Assembly: GCA_027038275.1 (NCBI GenBank)
Contig: JALVXC010000101.1
Coordinates: 1 to 40,064 of the forward strand
Length of the DNA stretch: 40,064 nucleotides
Direction of reading: 5' to 3'
Origin: Campylobacteraceae bacterium
GTDB lineage: Bacteria; Campylobacterota; Campylobacteria; Campylobacterales; Sulfurovaceae
Shown here: positions 5,979 to 12,147 of the stretch, one piece after another
Layout of the letters: every line of letters starts with the position of its first letter
How positions within the stretch are numbered: the first letter of the stretch is position 1
Made by a program: the position numbers and the translations under genes
The notes under the pieces: model-generated
Told to the model about the DNA's origin: nothing
Database searches by the model: none
What the model saw: the letters and a program-made list of their open reading frames with translations, nothing else

Positions 5979-6925
5979 TTAAAAGCCCTCTTAAATATAC
6001 TCTTTGACGCTTTGAACCTCTCTAAAGCTTCAGGGCTGTTAGATTGTTCTTTGCTCTCTTTGTTGTTCAAAAATCTATTGTCAACGAAACTATTTAACTG
6101 GTAATTCAAAAAATCAGTTTTATAGCTCTTGATATGTGCCTTTCTTGCTATGGTGTCGATGGTCTCTAAATCATCTCTAAATAACATACTCTCTACATAC
6201 TGAAAAAAGTTATAACTCTTTTTACTGGTAACTTCAAAAGTTAAAATAACCTCTAAGCGTTTCCACCCTTTAGGGATATTTTTCTGTTTCTTTCTCCCCT
6301 CTTGTTTATTGGTCTTATCGTAATAGGTTATCTTTCCTACTCTCTCATGCTCTACCTCATCAATATAGAGCATTGTAGCCCCATTAGGTGGTTTAAATAC
6401 CCCACACTTAGAAAACGGCTCTAAACGCTTTTTAAATACCTCTTTGAACTTATAGTCTATAGTGCTACTATCATAAGTATCTATGGCTATATCAAGCCTA
6501 TAGAGTTTAAAAGTTTTACGTTTTAAAAAAGTGCTAATTATCTTCATAGCTTTGTAGTTTATGTGATAAGTAGGCTGATGTAGACCAGTAATTAAAACTA
6601 TGCAGTAAGTGCCTTTAGGTCTTTTATGTTGGGTTGCTAAATCAAAGAGTAGAGGGGTGTTTCTAATAATAGCCATTAAAAGGTTTTTGTTATTACCCCT
6701 ACTGGGTAACTTAACCACCTCTATAATGGGCTGAAATTGGTCGCTCTTGTAGCGTGTAGTGGTATCTTTTTTTATTTCATACTCTATTTTTCTATAAGTC
6801 TCGTTATAGCGTTCACGCTTAGGAGTAAAAAGCTCTAATCCTAAAGAGTTGATAAGTTGTGTAGCCCCAGTGTACCGTACTATAAGACCTATGGTGTCTA
6901 TACCTTGGTCACTTGGGGTAGTCAT
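5900..6925 (-). CDS. Rolling-circle replication initiator, Rep_trans-like (copy 2)
   Basis: This 341-aa paralogue of the protein at 2483-3493 has the same motifs: KLYRLDIAIDT (140-150), MLYIDE (185-190), ITYYDK (199-204) and WKRLEVILTF (221-230). It follows the AlpA-like gene by 6 bases, without the 84-aa gene found in module 1. Its last roughly 26 codons are antisense to the Mor-like gene and have no counterpart in copy 1, so the C-terminus may be a read-on into mor. Two diverged initiators in one element suggest fused replicons or different origin specificities. Confidence 0.82.
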   Translation of the reverse strand: MTTPSDQGIDTIGLIVRYTGATQLINSLGLELFTPKRERYNETYRKIEYEIKKDTTTRYKSDQFQPIIEVVKLPSRGNNKNLLMAIIRNTPLLFDLATQHKRPKGTYCIVLITGLHQPTYHINYKAMKIISTFLKRKTFKLYRLDIAIDTYDSSTIDYKFKEVFKKRLEPFSKCGVFKPPNGATMLYIDEVEHERVGKITYYDKTNKQEGRKKQKNIPKGWKRLEVILTFEVTSKKSYNFFQYVESMLFRDDLETIDTIARKAHIKSYKTDFLNYQLNSFVDNRFLNNKESKEQSNSPEALERFKASKSIFKRAFNQSCLDSLIILLTELSAKLYFLLSCA

Positions 6926-6931
6926 GGGGTA

Positions 6932-7129
6932 TTAGTCTCTCATGCTGACGGAGTTATTTTTTAACCATTTGTCTATCTCCCAACGGTCATAACGTATATA
7001 ATGCCCCACTTTAGAAAAAGGAATTTTATTATCCATTCTTAACTTAGCTTGGTTAGAGGTACTAAAACCATACTCTTTTTTTAGCTCTTCGGGGTTTAGC
7101 CATCGTTTACACTCTGTTTTTTCTGACAT
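6932..7129 (-). CDS. AlpA/excisionase-like helix-turn-helix protein (copy 2)
   Basis: This 65-aa paralogue of the protein at 3784-3981 has LNPEELKKEYGFSTSNQAKL as helix-turn-helix and HYIRYDRWEIDKWL at the end. Ribosome binding site AAAAGGATT lies before the ATG, and a TATAAT box lies at 7173-7168. It forms a two-gene operon with rep copy 2. As an AlpA/Xis-type protein it could act as recombination directionality factor for either recombinase of the element, or as activator; sequence does not decide. Confidence 0.83.
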   Translation of the reverse strand: MSEKTECKRWLNPEELKKEYGFSTSNQAKLRMDNKIPFSKVGHYIRYDRWEIDKWLKNNSVSMRD

Positions 7130-7167
7130 TTTTTAATCCTTTTGGGTGTGTTTTGGTTGATTAAAAA

Positions 7168-7173
7168 ATTATA
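7168..7173 (-). promoter_or_regulatory. Promoter -10 box of HTH-rep copy 2 operon
   Basis: TATAAT on the minus strand lies 38 bases before the ATG at 7129. Unlike the module 1 promoter it has no TGTCTTAAAGACA operators. A 7-bp inverted repeat (TATCATA 7204-7210, TATGATA 7228-7234) lies upstream. Confidence 0.5.
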
Positions 7174-7295
7174 GAATGCTTTTAGATTTAATTTTAGTGG
7201 CAATATCATAAAAATACTAACAAAAACTATGATAAGGGATATAAGAGTTCTTTATAATAGAATAGAGTTGATTTAAAAGTTTATAAATGTTTTGA

Positions 7296-7301
7296 TATAA
7301 T
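7296..7301 (+). promoter_or_regulatory. Promoter -10 box of the tRNA-like gene
   Basis: TATAAT ends seven bases before the first base of the acceptor stem at 7309, so transcripts would start at the mature-like 5' end. Confidence 0.55.
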
Positions 7302-7308
7302 TGAGTAT

Positions 7309-7386
7309 AGGCTTGATTGTAGTAATGTGGTAACTAGGAGCGACTTTTAATCCCTCGTATTGTGGGTTCAACTCCCACCTAGCCTT
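7309..7386 (+). tRNA. Divergent tRNA-like gene with Lys(TTT) anticodon
   Basis: The 78-base sequence folds as a tRNA. Acceptor AGGCTTG/CTAGCCT has a T-T mismatch at the sixth pair. The D arm TAGT...ACTA has GG in its loop. The anticodon arm AGCGA-CTTTTAA-TCCCT has one C-C mismatch and anticodon TTT; the T arm GTGGG-TTCAACT-CCCAC is perfect. There are two extra bases between acceptor and D stem. CCA is not encoded, unlike all five chromosomal tRNAs in this window. It shares AATGTGGTAAC, TATTGT and GGTTCAACTCC with the RNA at 4709-4789. Functional tRNA, decoy or relic are all possible. Confidence 0.6.
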
Positions 7387-7450
7387 AGGTAATTAATTTA
7401 GGTGAGATTAAATAGCTTTAAGAGAGCCTTTCACTAGATTAGTTACTGAA

Positions 7451-8038
7451 CTACCTAACTAAAGCGTTTTTAATATCGTTCTCACTTGGTGTAACATAAC
7501 CCAAAGTAGTTTTAATATCTTTATGCCCTATAAACTGGCTAATAACTTTAGTATTTACTGACCGTTGAGCCATTTCAGTTATTAACCCTTGTCTAAAGCT
7601 GTGAGAGGTGTAGCCATTGCCTAAAACCTCTTTCATAACTTTGTTTATTTGAGCTATAAAAGTAACATTAGTTATCCCACTTTTTCGGTTCTTGTTTGCT
7701 CCCTTTGAGATAACTCTATTTTCTCCATCTTCGCTAAGGTCAAAAACTTTTAGTAAATCTTTTTTAAAATCATTACTTAGGTAAAGTTTACGCTCTGTTG
7801 AGGTTTTATTTATCTCCACTTTTACAGTACCCTCTTTTATTAGCTCTTTAATATGAGCAATTTTTAAAGATTGAGTTTCGTTTACTCTCATACCAGTATA
7901 AAAAAGTAAAGTAAACGCTCTTAAAAGATTCAACTTTGTATTCTCTCTCATGCTCTCACTACCTCTTACAAAGTTCATCAACTTTTTATACTCGGTTGCT
8001 GTTACATTCTCTTTAATTCGTTTAATATGTTTTGCCAT
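7451..8038 (-). CDS. Short tyrosine recombinase, catalytic domain only
   Basis: This 195-aa protein contains the full set of tyrosine recombinase residues: R51 (GMRVNE), H146 and R149 (HSFR), H172 (GHKD) and the nucleophile Y181 (LGYV). It has only about 35 residues before the catalytic domain, so the usual N-terminal core-binding domain is missing. The tRNA-like gene ends 64 bases away, convergent. Upstream lie four copies of AAACCTTATAA, the first including its ribosome binding site. It may resolve multimers or act at those repeats; this is inference. Confidence 0.82.
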   Translation of the reverse strand: MAKHIKRIKENVTATEYKKLMNFVRGSESMRENTKLNLLRAFTLLFYTGMRVNETQSLKIAHIKELIKEGTVKVEINKTSTERKLYLSNDFKKDLLKVFDLSEDGENRVISKGANKNRKSGITNVTFIAQINKVMKEVLGNGYTSHSFRQGLITEMAQRSVNTKVISQFIGHKDIKTTLGYVTPSENDIKNALVR

Positions 8039-8041
8039 CTT

Positions 8042-8166
8042 AAAACCTTATAATTTAGTATCTATATAGGGTATTTTATAAGGTTTTGTATTATAGAGAA
8101 CTGAAAGGAACTAAGAAAAGCCCATAAAATAGTAAAACCTTATAAAATGTGTAGTTTATAAGGTTT
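8042..8166. repeat. Four AAAACCTTATAA copies in two inverted pairs
   Basis: Copies lie at 8042-8053 (forward), 8076-8087 (reverse), 8134-8145 (forward) and 8156-8166 (reverse, 11 of 12 bases). The first is immediately upstream of the recombinase start. The arrangement resembles recombinase core sites or autoregulatory operators. A similar TAAACCTTATAAA occurs near 5625. Confidence 0.7.
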
Positions 8167-8190
8167 GTGAATTTTGCTTTTTTGTTGGAA

Positions 8191-8376
8191 TTAGTATTTT
8201 TTAAATAGTTGGTTATGTGTTCCCATTCGTTGAAGATAGAGAGTGTCATCTTTTACAGTATAGATTATTAACATATCCCCTGCAAGATGAAACTCTCTAA
8301 AACCTTTCCATTCTCCAGTAAGGGGGTGGTCACTGGCTTCCATAGGTAATTGTGTTTTTAGATAAAATAAATTATT
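8191..8376 (-). pseudogene. 5'-truncated YafQ/RelE-family toxin
   Basis: The minus strand encodes a peptide containing DHPLTGEWKGFREFHLAGD, then MLIIYTVKDDTLYLQRMGTH and NQLFKKY, which matches the C-terminal half of YafQ-type mRNA endoribonucleases (DHPL-G-W-G-R-EFH, LIY, RxGTH). The frame opens at 8376, directly at the 3' end of the 388-aa integrase gene, and an ATG occurs at 8343. The roughly 40 N-terminal residues of the family and any antitoxin gene are absent. It is most likely a relic cut off by a recombination event that brought in the integrase. Confidence 0.72.
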
Positions 8377-9538
8377 CTATTATTTCAGTATCTAAAATCT
8401 TGTCAATGGTTTCTAAACCTTTTATACTACTCTTCATGGTTGAGTTAGATAAATATTTGTTTATGGTGTTAATATCTTTATGCCCTAATATTCCACTTAG
8501 GGTTATAGCTTCGGTTTGTTGTTCAGCTAAAGCACTTACTAAAATGTTCCTCATGTAGTGAAGTGTTAAGTTTTCTATTTTGGTATGTTTTCTTAGCTGT
8601 TTCATTTGTCTATCAAGGTTTACAATCTTTGTACCAGTTACTGGGCTTTTAAAAACAAGTCCTACTCTATCATCTAATAACTCTAAAAGAGTAACTTTTA
8701 ACATAGGAGATAACTTATAACGCTGTTTGTCACCATTTTTTGTGTCCTCTATCCAGTAGTAATCTTTTTTAAAGTCTATATTCTCCCATTTTAGATTAAG
8801 TATCTCTGATTTTCTTCTACCAGTAAACGCAAAGAGGAATAGAGCCTTATAAAAGGGTTCATCATGGTAATACTCTATAATACCAGTATAAACACGCCGA
8901 AAAAGCTCTGTAGCATCTGTAACTATCTTTTTTTGTGAGGGTATCTTAATAGTAATATACTTTGATGGACTCTCGGTTAAATATTTGTTACGAACTGCAT
9001 AATCAAAAAGAGGATTAAGAACCTCTAGTATGCTTTTTTGTGTTCTTGGTGATAGGTGGTGTTCTTTCTCCATTTTAGAGATAATTGATAAAATATCTCT
9101 CTCTTTAATGTCGCCTACTGCTTTATGTCCTATTTTAGTTTTATTATAGCTTTCTCTTTTTTTAATAGTGGCTTCTGTTGGTTTTCTGCTAATGTTGCTT
9201 AGTTCACTATTGCCTATATAAAGGTCATAAATATGAGTTAGCTTATGCGTCCAGTTGTTATGTGGTTTAGTTTGTATATATTCAATGAATAGTTTATCTA
9301 ATTTAATAAGGTTATTACCGTATGTACCATTTATAATTTCATCTTTCATTATATCTAGTTCTCTTCTAGCTGTCTTTAACATTTGTGAAGGTGTGTGATT
9401 AGTTGCTTCTACCTTGTGTTGTTTTCGGTATCGTTTATTATTAATTCTAAAATCAAATTTAAAGAGTCGTTTATCTTGTTTGTGTACCATGATATTTTTC
9501 TCTTTTGTTTTGTTCCAGTCATTAGAAGTTATAGCCAT
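8372..9538 (-). CDS. Tyrosine integrase of the element
   Basis: This 388-aa protein is a full-length phage-type integrase. It has an N-terminal arm-binding part (basic beta segment around residues 24-42, FKFDFRINNKRYRKQ), a core-binding SAM-like domain (about 75-190) and a catalytic domain with R241 (TGRRKSE), K267 (EDTKNGD), H327 and R330 (HYMR), H353 (GHKD) and nucleophile Y362 (KYLS). It lies next to the intact tRNA-Leu and presumably drives integration into its 3' end, using the gggtgtcc doublets as arm sites. No strong ribosome binding site precedes the ATG at 9538. Confidence 0.92.
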   Translation of the reverse strand: MAITSNDWNKTKEKNIMVHKQDKRLFKFDFRINNKRYRKQHKVEATNHTPSQMLKTARRELDIMKDEIINGTYGNNLIKLDKLFIEYIQTKPHNNWTHKLTHIYDLYIGNSELSNISRKPTEATIKKRESYNKTKIGHKAVGDIKERDILSIISKMEKEHHLSPRTQKSILEVLNPLFDYAVRNKYLTESPSKYITIKIPSQKKIVTDATELFRRVYTGIIEYYHDEPFYKALFLFAFTGRRKSEILNLKWENIDFKKDYYWIEDTKNGDKQRYKLSPMLKVTLLELLDDRVGLVFKSPVTGTKIVNLDRQMKQLRKHTKIENLTLHYMRNILVSALAEQQTEAITLSGILGHKDINTINKYLSNSTMKSSIKGLETIDKILDTEIIE

Positions 9539-9569
9539 AATTTAGCCTTTAAAAGTGGAGTATTAAACT

Positions 9570-9589
9570 GGGTGTCCTCTTGGGTGTCC
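9570..9589. promoter_or_regulatory. Candidate integrase arm-type site, right end
   Basis: This is the second copy of the doublet gggtgtcc-tctt-gggtgtcc, identical to 203-222. It lies between the integrase start and the attachment core. Confidence 0.65.
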
Positions 9590-9680
9590 GTTTAATTTCC
9601 ATTATTATACATTTAAAAGAACTAAGATGTAATTAGTAAGTTATGAAAAGTACTATTTTATGGGAAAAGAAATTAAAAGA

Positions 9681-9706
9681 GTGGTGCGGATGAGAGGACT
9701 CGAACC
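9681..9706. repeat. Attachment-site core inside tRNA-Leu
   Basis: This is the tRNA-side copy of the 26-bp integration repeat, covering CCA, acceptor strand and part of the T arm. The tRNA gene stays intact after integration. Confidence 0.88.
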
Positions 9707-9766
9707 TCCACGCCGTGAAGCACTAGATCCTAAGTCTAGCGTGTATACCAATTTCACCACATCCGC
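9682..9766 (-). tRNA. tRNA-Leu(TAG)
   Basis: Acceptor GCGGATG/CATCCGC with encoded CCA; anticodon arm CTAGA-CTTAGGA-TCTAG gives TAG. The long variable arm is typical for tRNA-Leu. Its 3' end is the target of the element. Confidence 0.96.
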
Positions 9767-9771
9767 ATAGG

Positions 9772-9848
9772 TGGTACACCCGTCAGGATTCGAACCTGAG
9801 ACCGCTCGCTTAGAAGGCGAGTGCTCTATCCAGCTGAGCTACGAGTGC
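9772..9848 (-). tRNA. tRNA-Arg(TCT)
   Basis: Anticodon arm CTCGC-CTTCTAA-GCGAG gives TCT; CCA is encoded. It lies 5 bases upstream of tRNA-Leu in the same direction. Confidence 0.96.
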
Positions 9849-9944
9849 AAATAAATATAATACTTAAATCAAGTATAATTTTAAAACTTTGACAATCTTT
9901 TTTCTGTGACTAGTCACAAGAGCCGACTGCTGAAGTCAATTTTA

Positions 9945-10021
9945 TGGTACGCTAGAGAGGACTCGAACCCCTAACCCTCAGATCCGAAGTCTGATGCTCT
10001 ATCCAGTTGAGCCACTAGCGC
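9945..10021 (-). tRNA. tRNA-Arg(TCG)
   Basis: Anticodon loop CTTCGGA gives TCG; acceptor GCGCTAG/CTAGCGT, CCA encoded. A 96-base gap to tRNA-Arg(TCT) contains the perfect palindrome TGTGACTAGTCACA (9905-9918). Confidence 0.95.
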
Positions 10022-10058
10022 TTCTTCTTTTGGGCTACTGTTCATTCAATGCTACCAA

Positions 10059-10135
10059 TGGGGTAGGCGACGGGGCTCGAACCCGCGACACCCTGTGCCA
10101 CAAACAGGTGCTCTACCAACTGAACTACGCCTACC
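10059..10135 (-). tRNA. tRNA-His(GTG)
   Basis: Anticodon loop TTGTGGC gives GTG. The extra 5' G (-1) paired with C73 is the identity feature of tRNA-His. CCA encoded. Confidence 0.96.
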
Positions 10136-10182
10136 ATCAATTTTATGATTTAACTATTATATTGAAATTTTAAATATCTAAA

Positions 10183-10259
10183 TGGTCGGAGTGAAAGGAC
10201 TCGAACCTTCGACCCCCTGGTCCCAAACCAGGTGCGCTACCAGACTGCGCTACACTCCG
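10183..10259 (-). tRNA. tRNA-Pro(TGG)
   Basis: Anticodon arm CCTGG-TTTGGGA-CCAGG gives TGG; acceptor CGGAGTG/CACTCCG, CCA encoded. It is the first gene of the tRNA cluster. Confidence 0.96.
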
Positions 10260-10301
10260 AAAATACTTTAAAAGATAGAGTCTATCTGAAAAAGGAATGC
10301 A

Positions 10302-10307
10302 ATTATA
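10302..10307 (-). promoter_or_regulatory. Promoter -10 box of the tRNA cluster
   Basis: TATAAT on the minus strand lies 43 bases before tRNA-Pro and could drive the cluster toward tRNA-Leu. Confidence 0.5.
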
Positions 10308-10393
10308 GACAAAAAGTTTTATTATGTCAAGAGATTGTGCAAAATTCTTTATTTTTTTTCTAAAGAGAGCTTTATCTCTTGATTTTTAATACT

Positions 10394-11965
10394 CTATCTT
10401 CTTCTATAGGAGAGTGCTTCTAAAAGATGTCTCTTCTCTATGTTAGGAGAACCTTCTAAGTCAGCAATAGTTCTAGCTACCTTTTTAATGGAGGCAATAC
10501 TTCGATGTGAGAGAGAAAAACGCTCAATTGCAGAAAAGAGAACTTTTTGACTCTCTTGGTTTAGTACACAAAACTCTTCCACTTCACTCTCCTTTAGTTT
10601 TCCATTAAGATTTTTTTGCCCTCTTCTCTTTTGTTGAATAAAGGCTTGGTTTACCATCTTTTTTAGCTCTTTAGAGGAATAGCTTTTTTTGTCATTTATG
10701 CTAATCTCTTGCATTACTACAAATAGGTCAATTCTATCTAAAAATGGGTCAGAGAGTCTATTTTTATAGCGTTTTATCTCTTGCTCTGAACATCTACAGC
10801 TTTTTGTCTTGGAGAGGGCATTACCACAAGGACAAGGATTCATTGCTCCTACAAACATAAGGTCAGCCTCATACTCTACTTTTGAGTTTACTCTTGAAAT
10901 ATTTACTTTTTTGTCTTGTAGAGGCTCTCTAAGGGCTTCTAATATATTTTTGTTAAAGTGAGGAAGTTCATCGAAAAACAAAATGCCATTGTGAGCTAGG
11001 GCAACTTCACCAATTTTAGCTTGGTATGAACCTCCACCAAAGATAGACGCAGAGGTAGCTGTATGGTGAGGAGAACGCATAGGGCGTTTAGCTTTAAAAT
11101 CAGGTATCTCTCCATCTAAAAATTGATGTTTAGCAATTGAGAGTATCTCCTGCTCTTGTAGTGGTGGTAGTATATCTTTTAGGCGTTTAGCTATCATACT
11201 CTTTCCACAACCTGGGTTTCCTTCCATTAAAAAGTTATGCATTCCAGCTGCTGCAATTAGTGATGCTCTTTTGGCAATACTCTGCCCCTTAACATCAGCA
11301 AAATCAGATGTTATCTCAATATGGTCATAAAAAATCTCATTGTTAATCTCTATCTTATCTGCTTTATACTCAAATTGTGTAGTAGAGGCTTGAAAATTTT
11401 TCTCTTTTAGAAGTTGAATTGCCTCACTAAGTCTCTCTACTGCAATAAACTCTACTCCTGCAATATGACTTAGATGATTCATTGCACTCTTTGGAACAAT
11501 GGCACGTTGTAGTAACCCCTGCTCTTTAAGTGAAAGAATAATAGGAAAGAGTGTTGAGCTTGATTTTACTCTGCCATCAAGACCCAACTCTCCAAAAACA
11601 AATAGATTCTCCTCCTCTATAGACTCTTTGTGCAGTGCATTAAGTAGTGCAATCGAGAGGTCAAAGTGTGTTCCATGCTTCTTTAGGTCAGATGGGCTAA
11701 GGTTAATAGTAATTTTTAGAGGTGGAAAGGTAAAGTCGTTGGTTAGCAGAGCAGACTTTACACGCTCTTTTGCCTCCTGAATATCTGAACTTGCAAGTCC
11801 AACAACAGAAAAACCAGGGAGTCCTTTAGTAAATGTAGCTTCTACCTCTATGCTTTTTGCCACAAGTCCATCTAGTGTTGCACAAGTCAAGTGGTTCACA
11901 ATAGCTTTTTTCTTGGTTGATTCTAGTTTTGGTGGAAGATTACCACTATGGTTATTTTGGCTCAT
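10394..11965 (-). CDS. yifB: YifB/ComM-family Mg-chelatase-like AAA ATPase
   Basis: This 523-aa protein has the three family parts. An N-terminal ChlI/Lon-like domain carries KGLPGFSVVGL (47-57) and SPSDLKKHG. The central AAA domain has Walker A GNPGCGKS (249-256) and Walker B ILFFDE, followed by SPHHTATSAS and PCPCGN. A C-terminal four-helix lid domain closes the protein. ComM-type members are hexameric helicases promoting branch migration during natural transformation; the role here is inferred from family. It begins with about 20 extra residues before the conserved start; later ATGs are inside the domain, so the first ATG is kept. It is divergent from the gspF-like gene. Confidence 0.93.
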   Translation of the reverse strand: MSQNNHSGNLPPKLESTKKKAIVNHLTCATLDGLVAKSIEVEATFTKGLPGFSVVGLASSDIQEAKERVKSALLTNDFTFPPLKITINLSPSDLKKHGTHFDLSIALLNALHKESIEEENLFVFGELGLDGRVKSSSTLFPIILSLKEQGLLQRAIVPKSAMNHLSHIAGVEFIAVERLSEAIQLLKEKNFQASTTQFEYKADKIEINNEIFYDHIEITSDFADVKGQSIAKRASLIAAAGMHNFLMEGNPGCGKSMIAKRLKDILPPLQEQEILSIAKHQFLDGEIPDFKAKRPMRSPHHTATSASIFGGGSYQAKIGEVALAHNGILFFDELPHFNKNILEALREPLQDKKVNISRVNSKVEYEADLMFVGAMNPCPCGNALSKTKSCRCSEQEIKRYKNRLSDPFLDRIDLFVVMQEISINDKKSYSSKELKKMVNQAFIQQKRRGQKNLNGKLKESEVEEFCVLNQESQKVLFSAIERFSLSHRSIASIKKVARTIADLEGSPNIEKRHLLEALSYRRR

Positions 11966-12112
11966 ATCTTATTTTAACATAAAAAAATAATTTTTGTTAT
12001 AAAAATCTCAAATTGTAATACTTTTTTACTATTATTATTTAAAAATTATCTTTAAATAAGGTTGCTTTTAAAAGTTTAAAAACGATATAGGAGTGATATA
12101 GTGAAGAGATGT

Positions 12113-12118
12113 TATAAT
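12113..12118 (+). promoter_or_regulatory. Promoter -10 box of the gspF-RDD-MFS operon
   Basis: TATAAT lies 29 bases before the ATG at 12148. It is preceded by AT-rich DNA without a clear -35. Confidence 0.6.
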
Positions 12119-12147
12119 CCTTTCATTAAAAAGTAAGGCAAGTTAAT

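Larger units (their letters stand above)
117..9706. mobile_element. Integrated element in the 3' end of tRNA-Leu(TAG)
   Basis: The element is bounded by a 26-bp direct repeat (117-142 and 9681-9706, one mismatch) made of the acceptor/T-arm end of tRNA-Leu, with a tyrosine integrase gene next to the intact tRNA. That is the classic layout of tRNA-targeted site-specific integration. Inside are two Rep/HTH modules, two recombinases, regulators, small membrane proteins and two tRNA-shaped RNA genes, mostly on the minus strand. I see no Zot, coat, relaxosome/T4SS or tail genes, so I call it an integrative or satellite-like replicon of unknown class. The tandem pairing of paralogous modules (2483-4789 and 5736-7386) suggests fusion of two related elements. 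Confidence 0.88.

Noticed and set aside
530-7129. The element as a complete filamentous (Ino-type) prophage
   Set aside because: Rep_trans proteins and small membrane proteins fit, but there is no Zot/pI ATPase with a Walker A motif, no major coat candidate with certainty and no adsorption protein.
10361-10383. Hairpin AAGAGA/TCTCTT after yifB as terminator
   Set aside because: On the yifB strand the stem is followed by an A tract and not by T residues, so it does not fit an intrinsic terminator for that gene.
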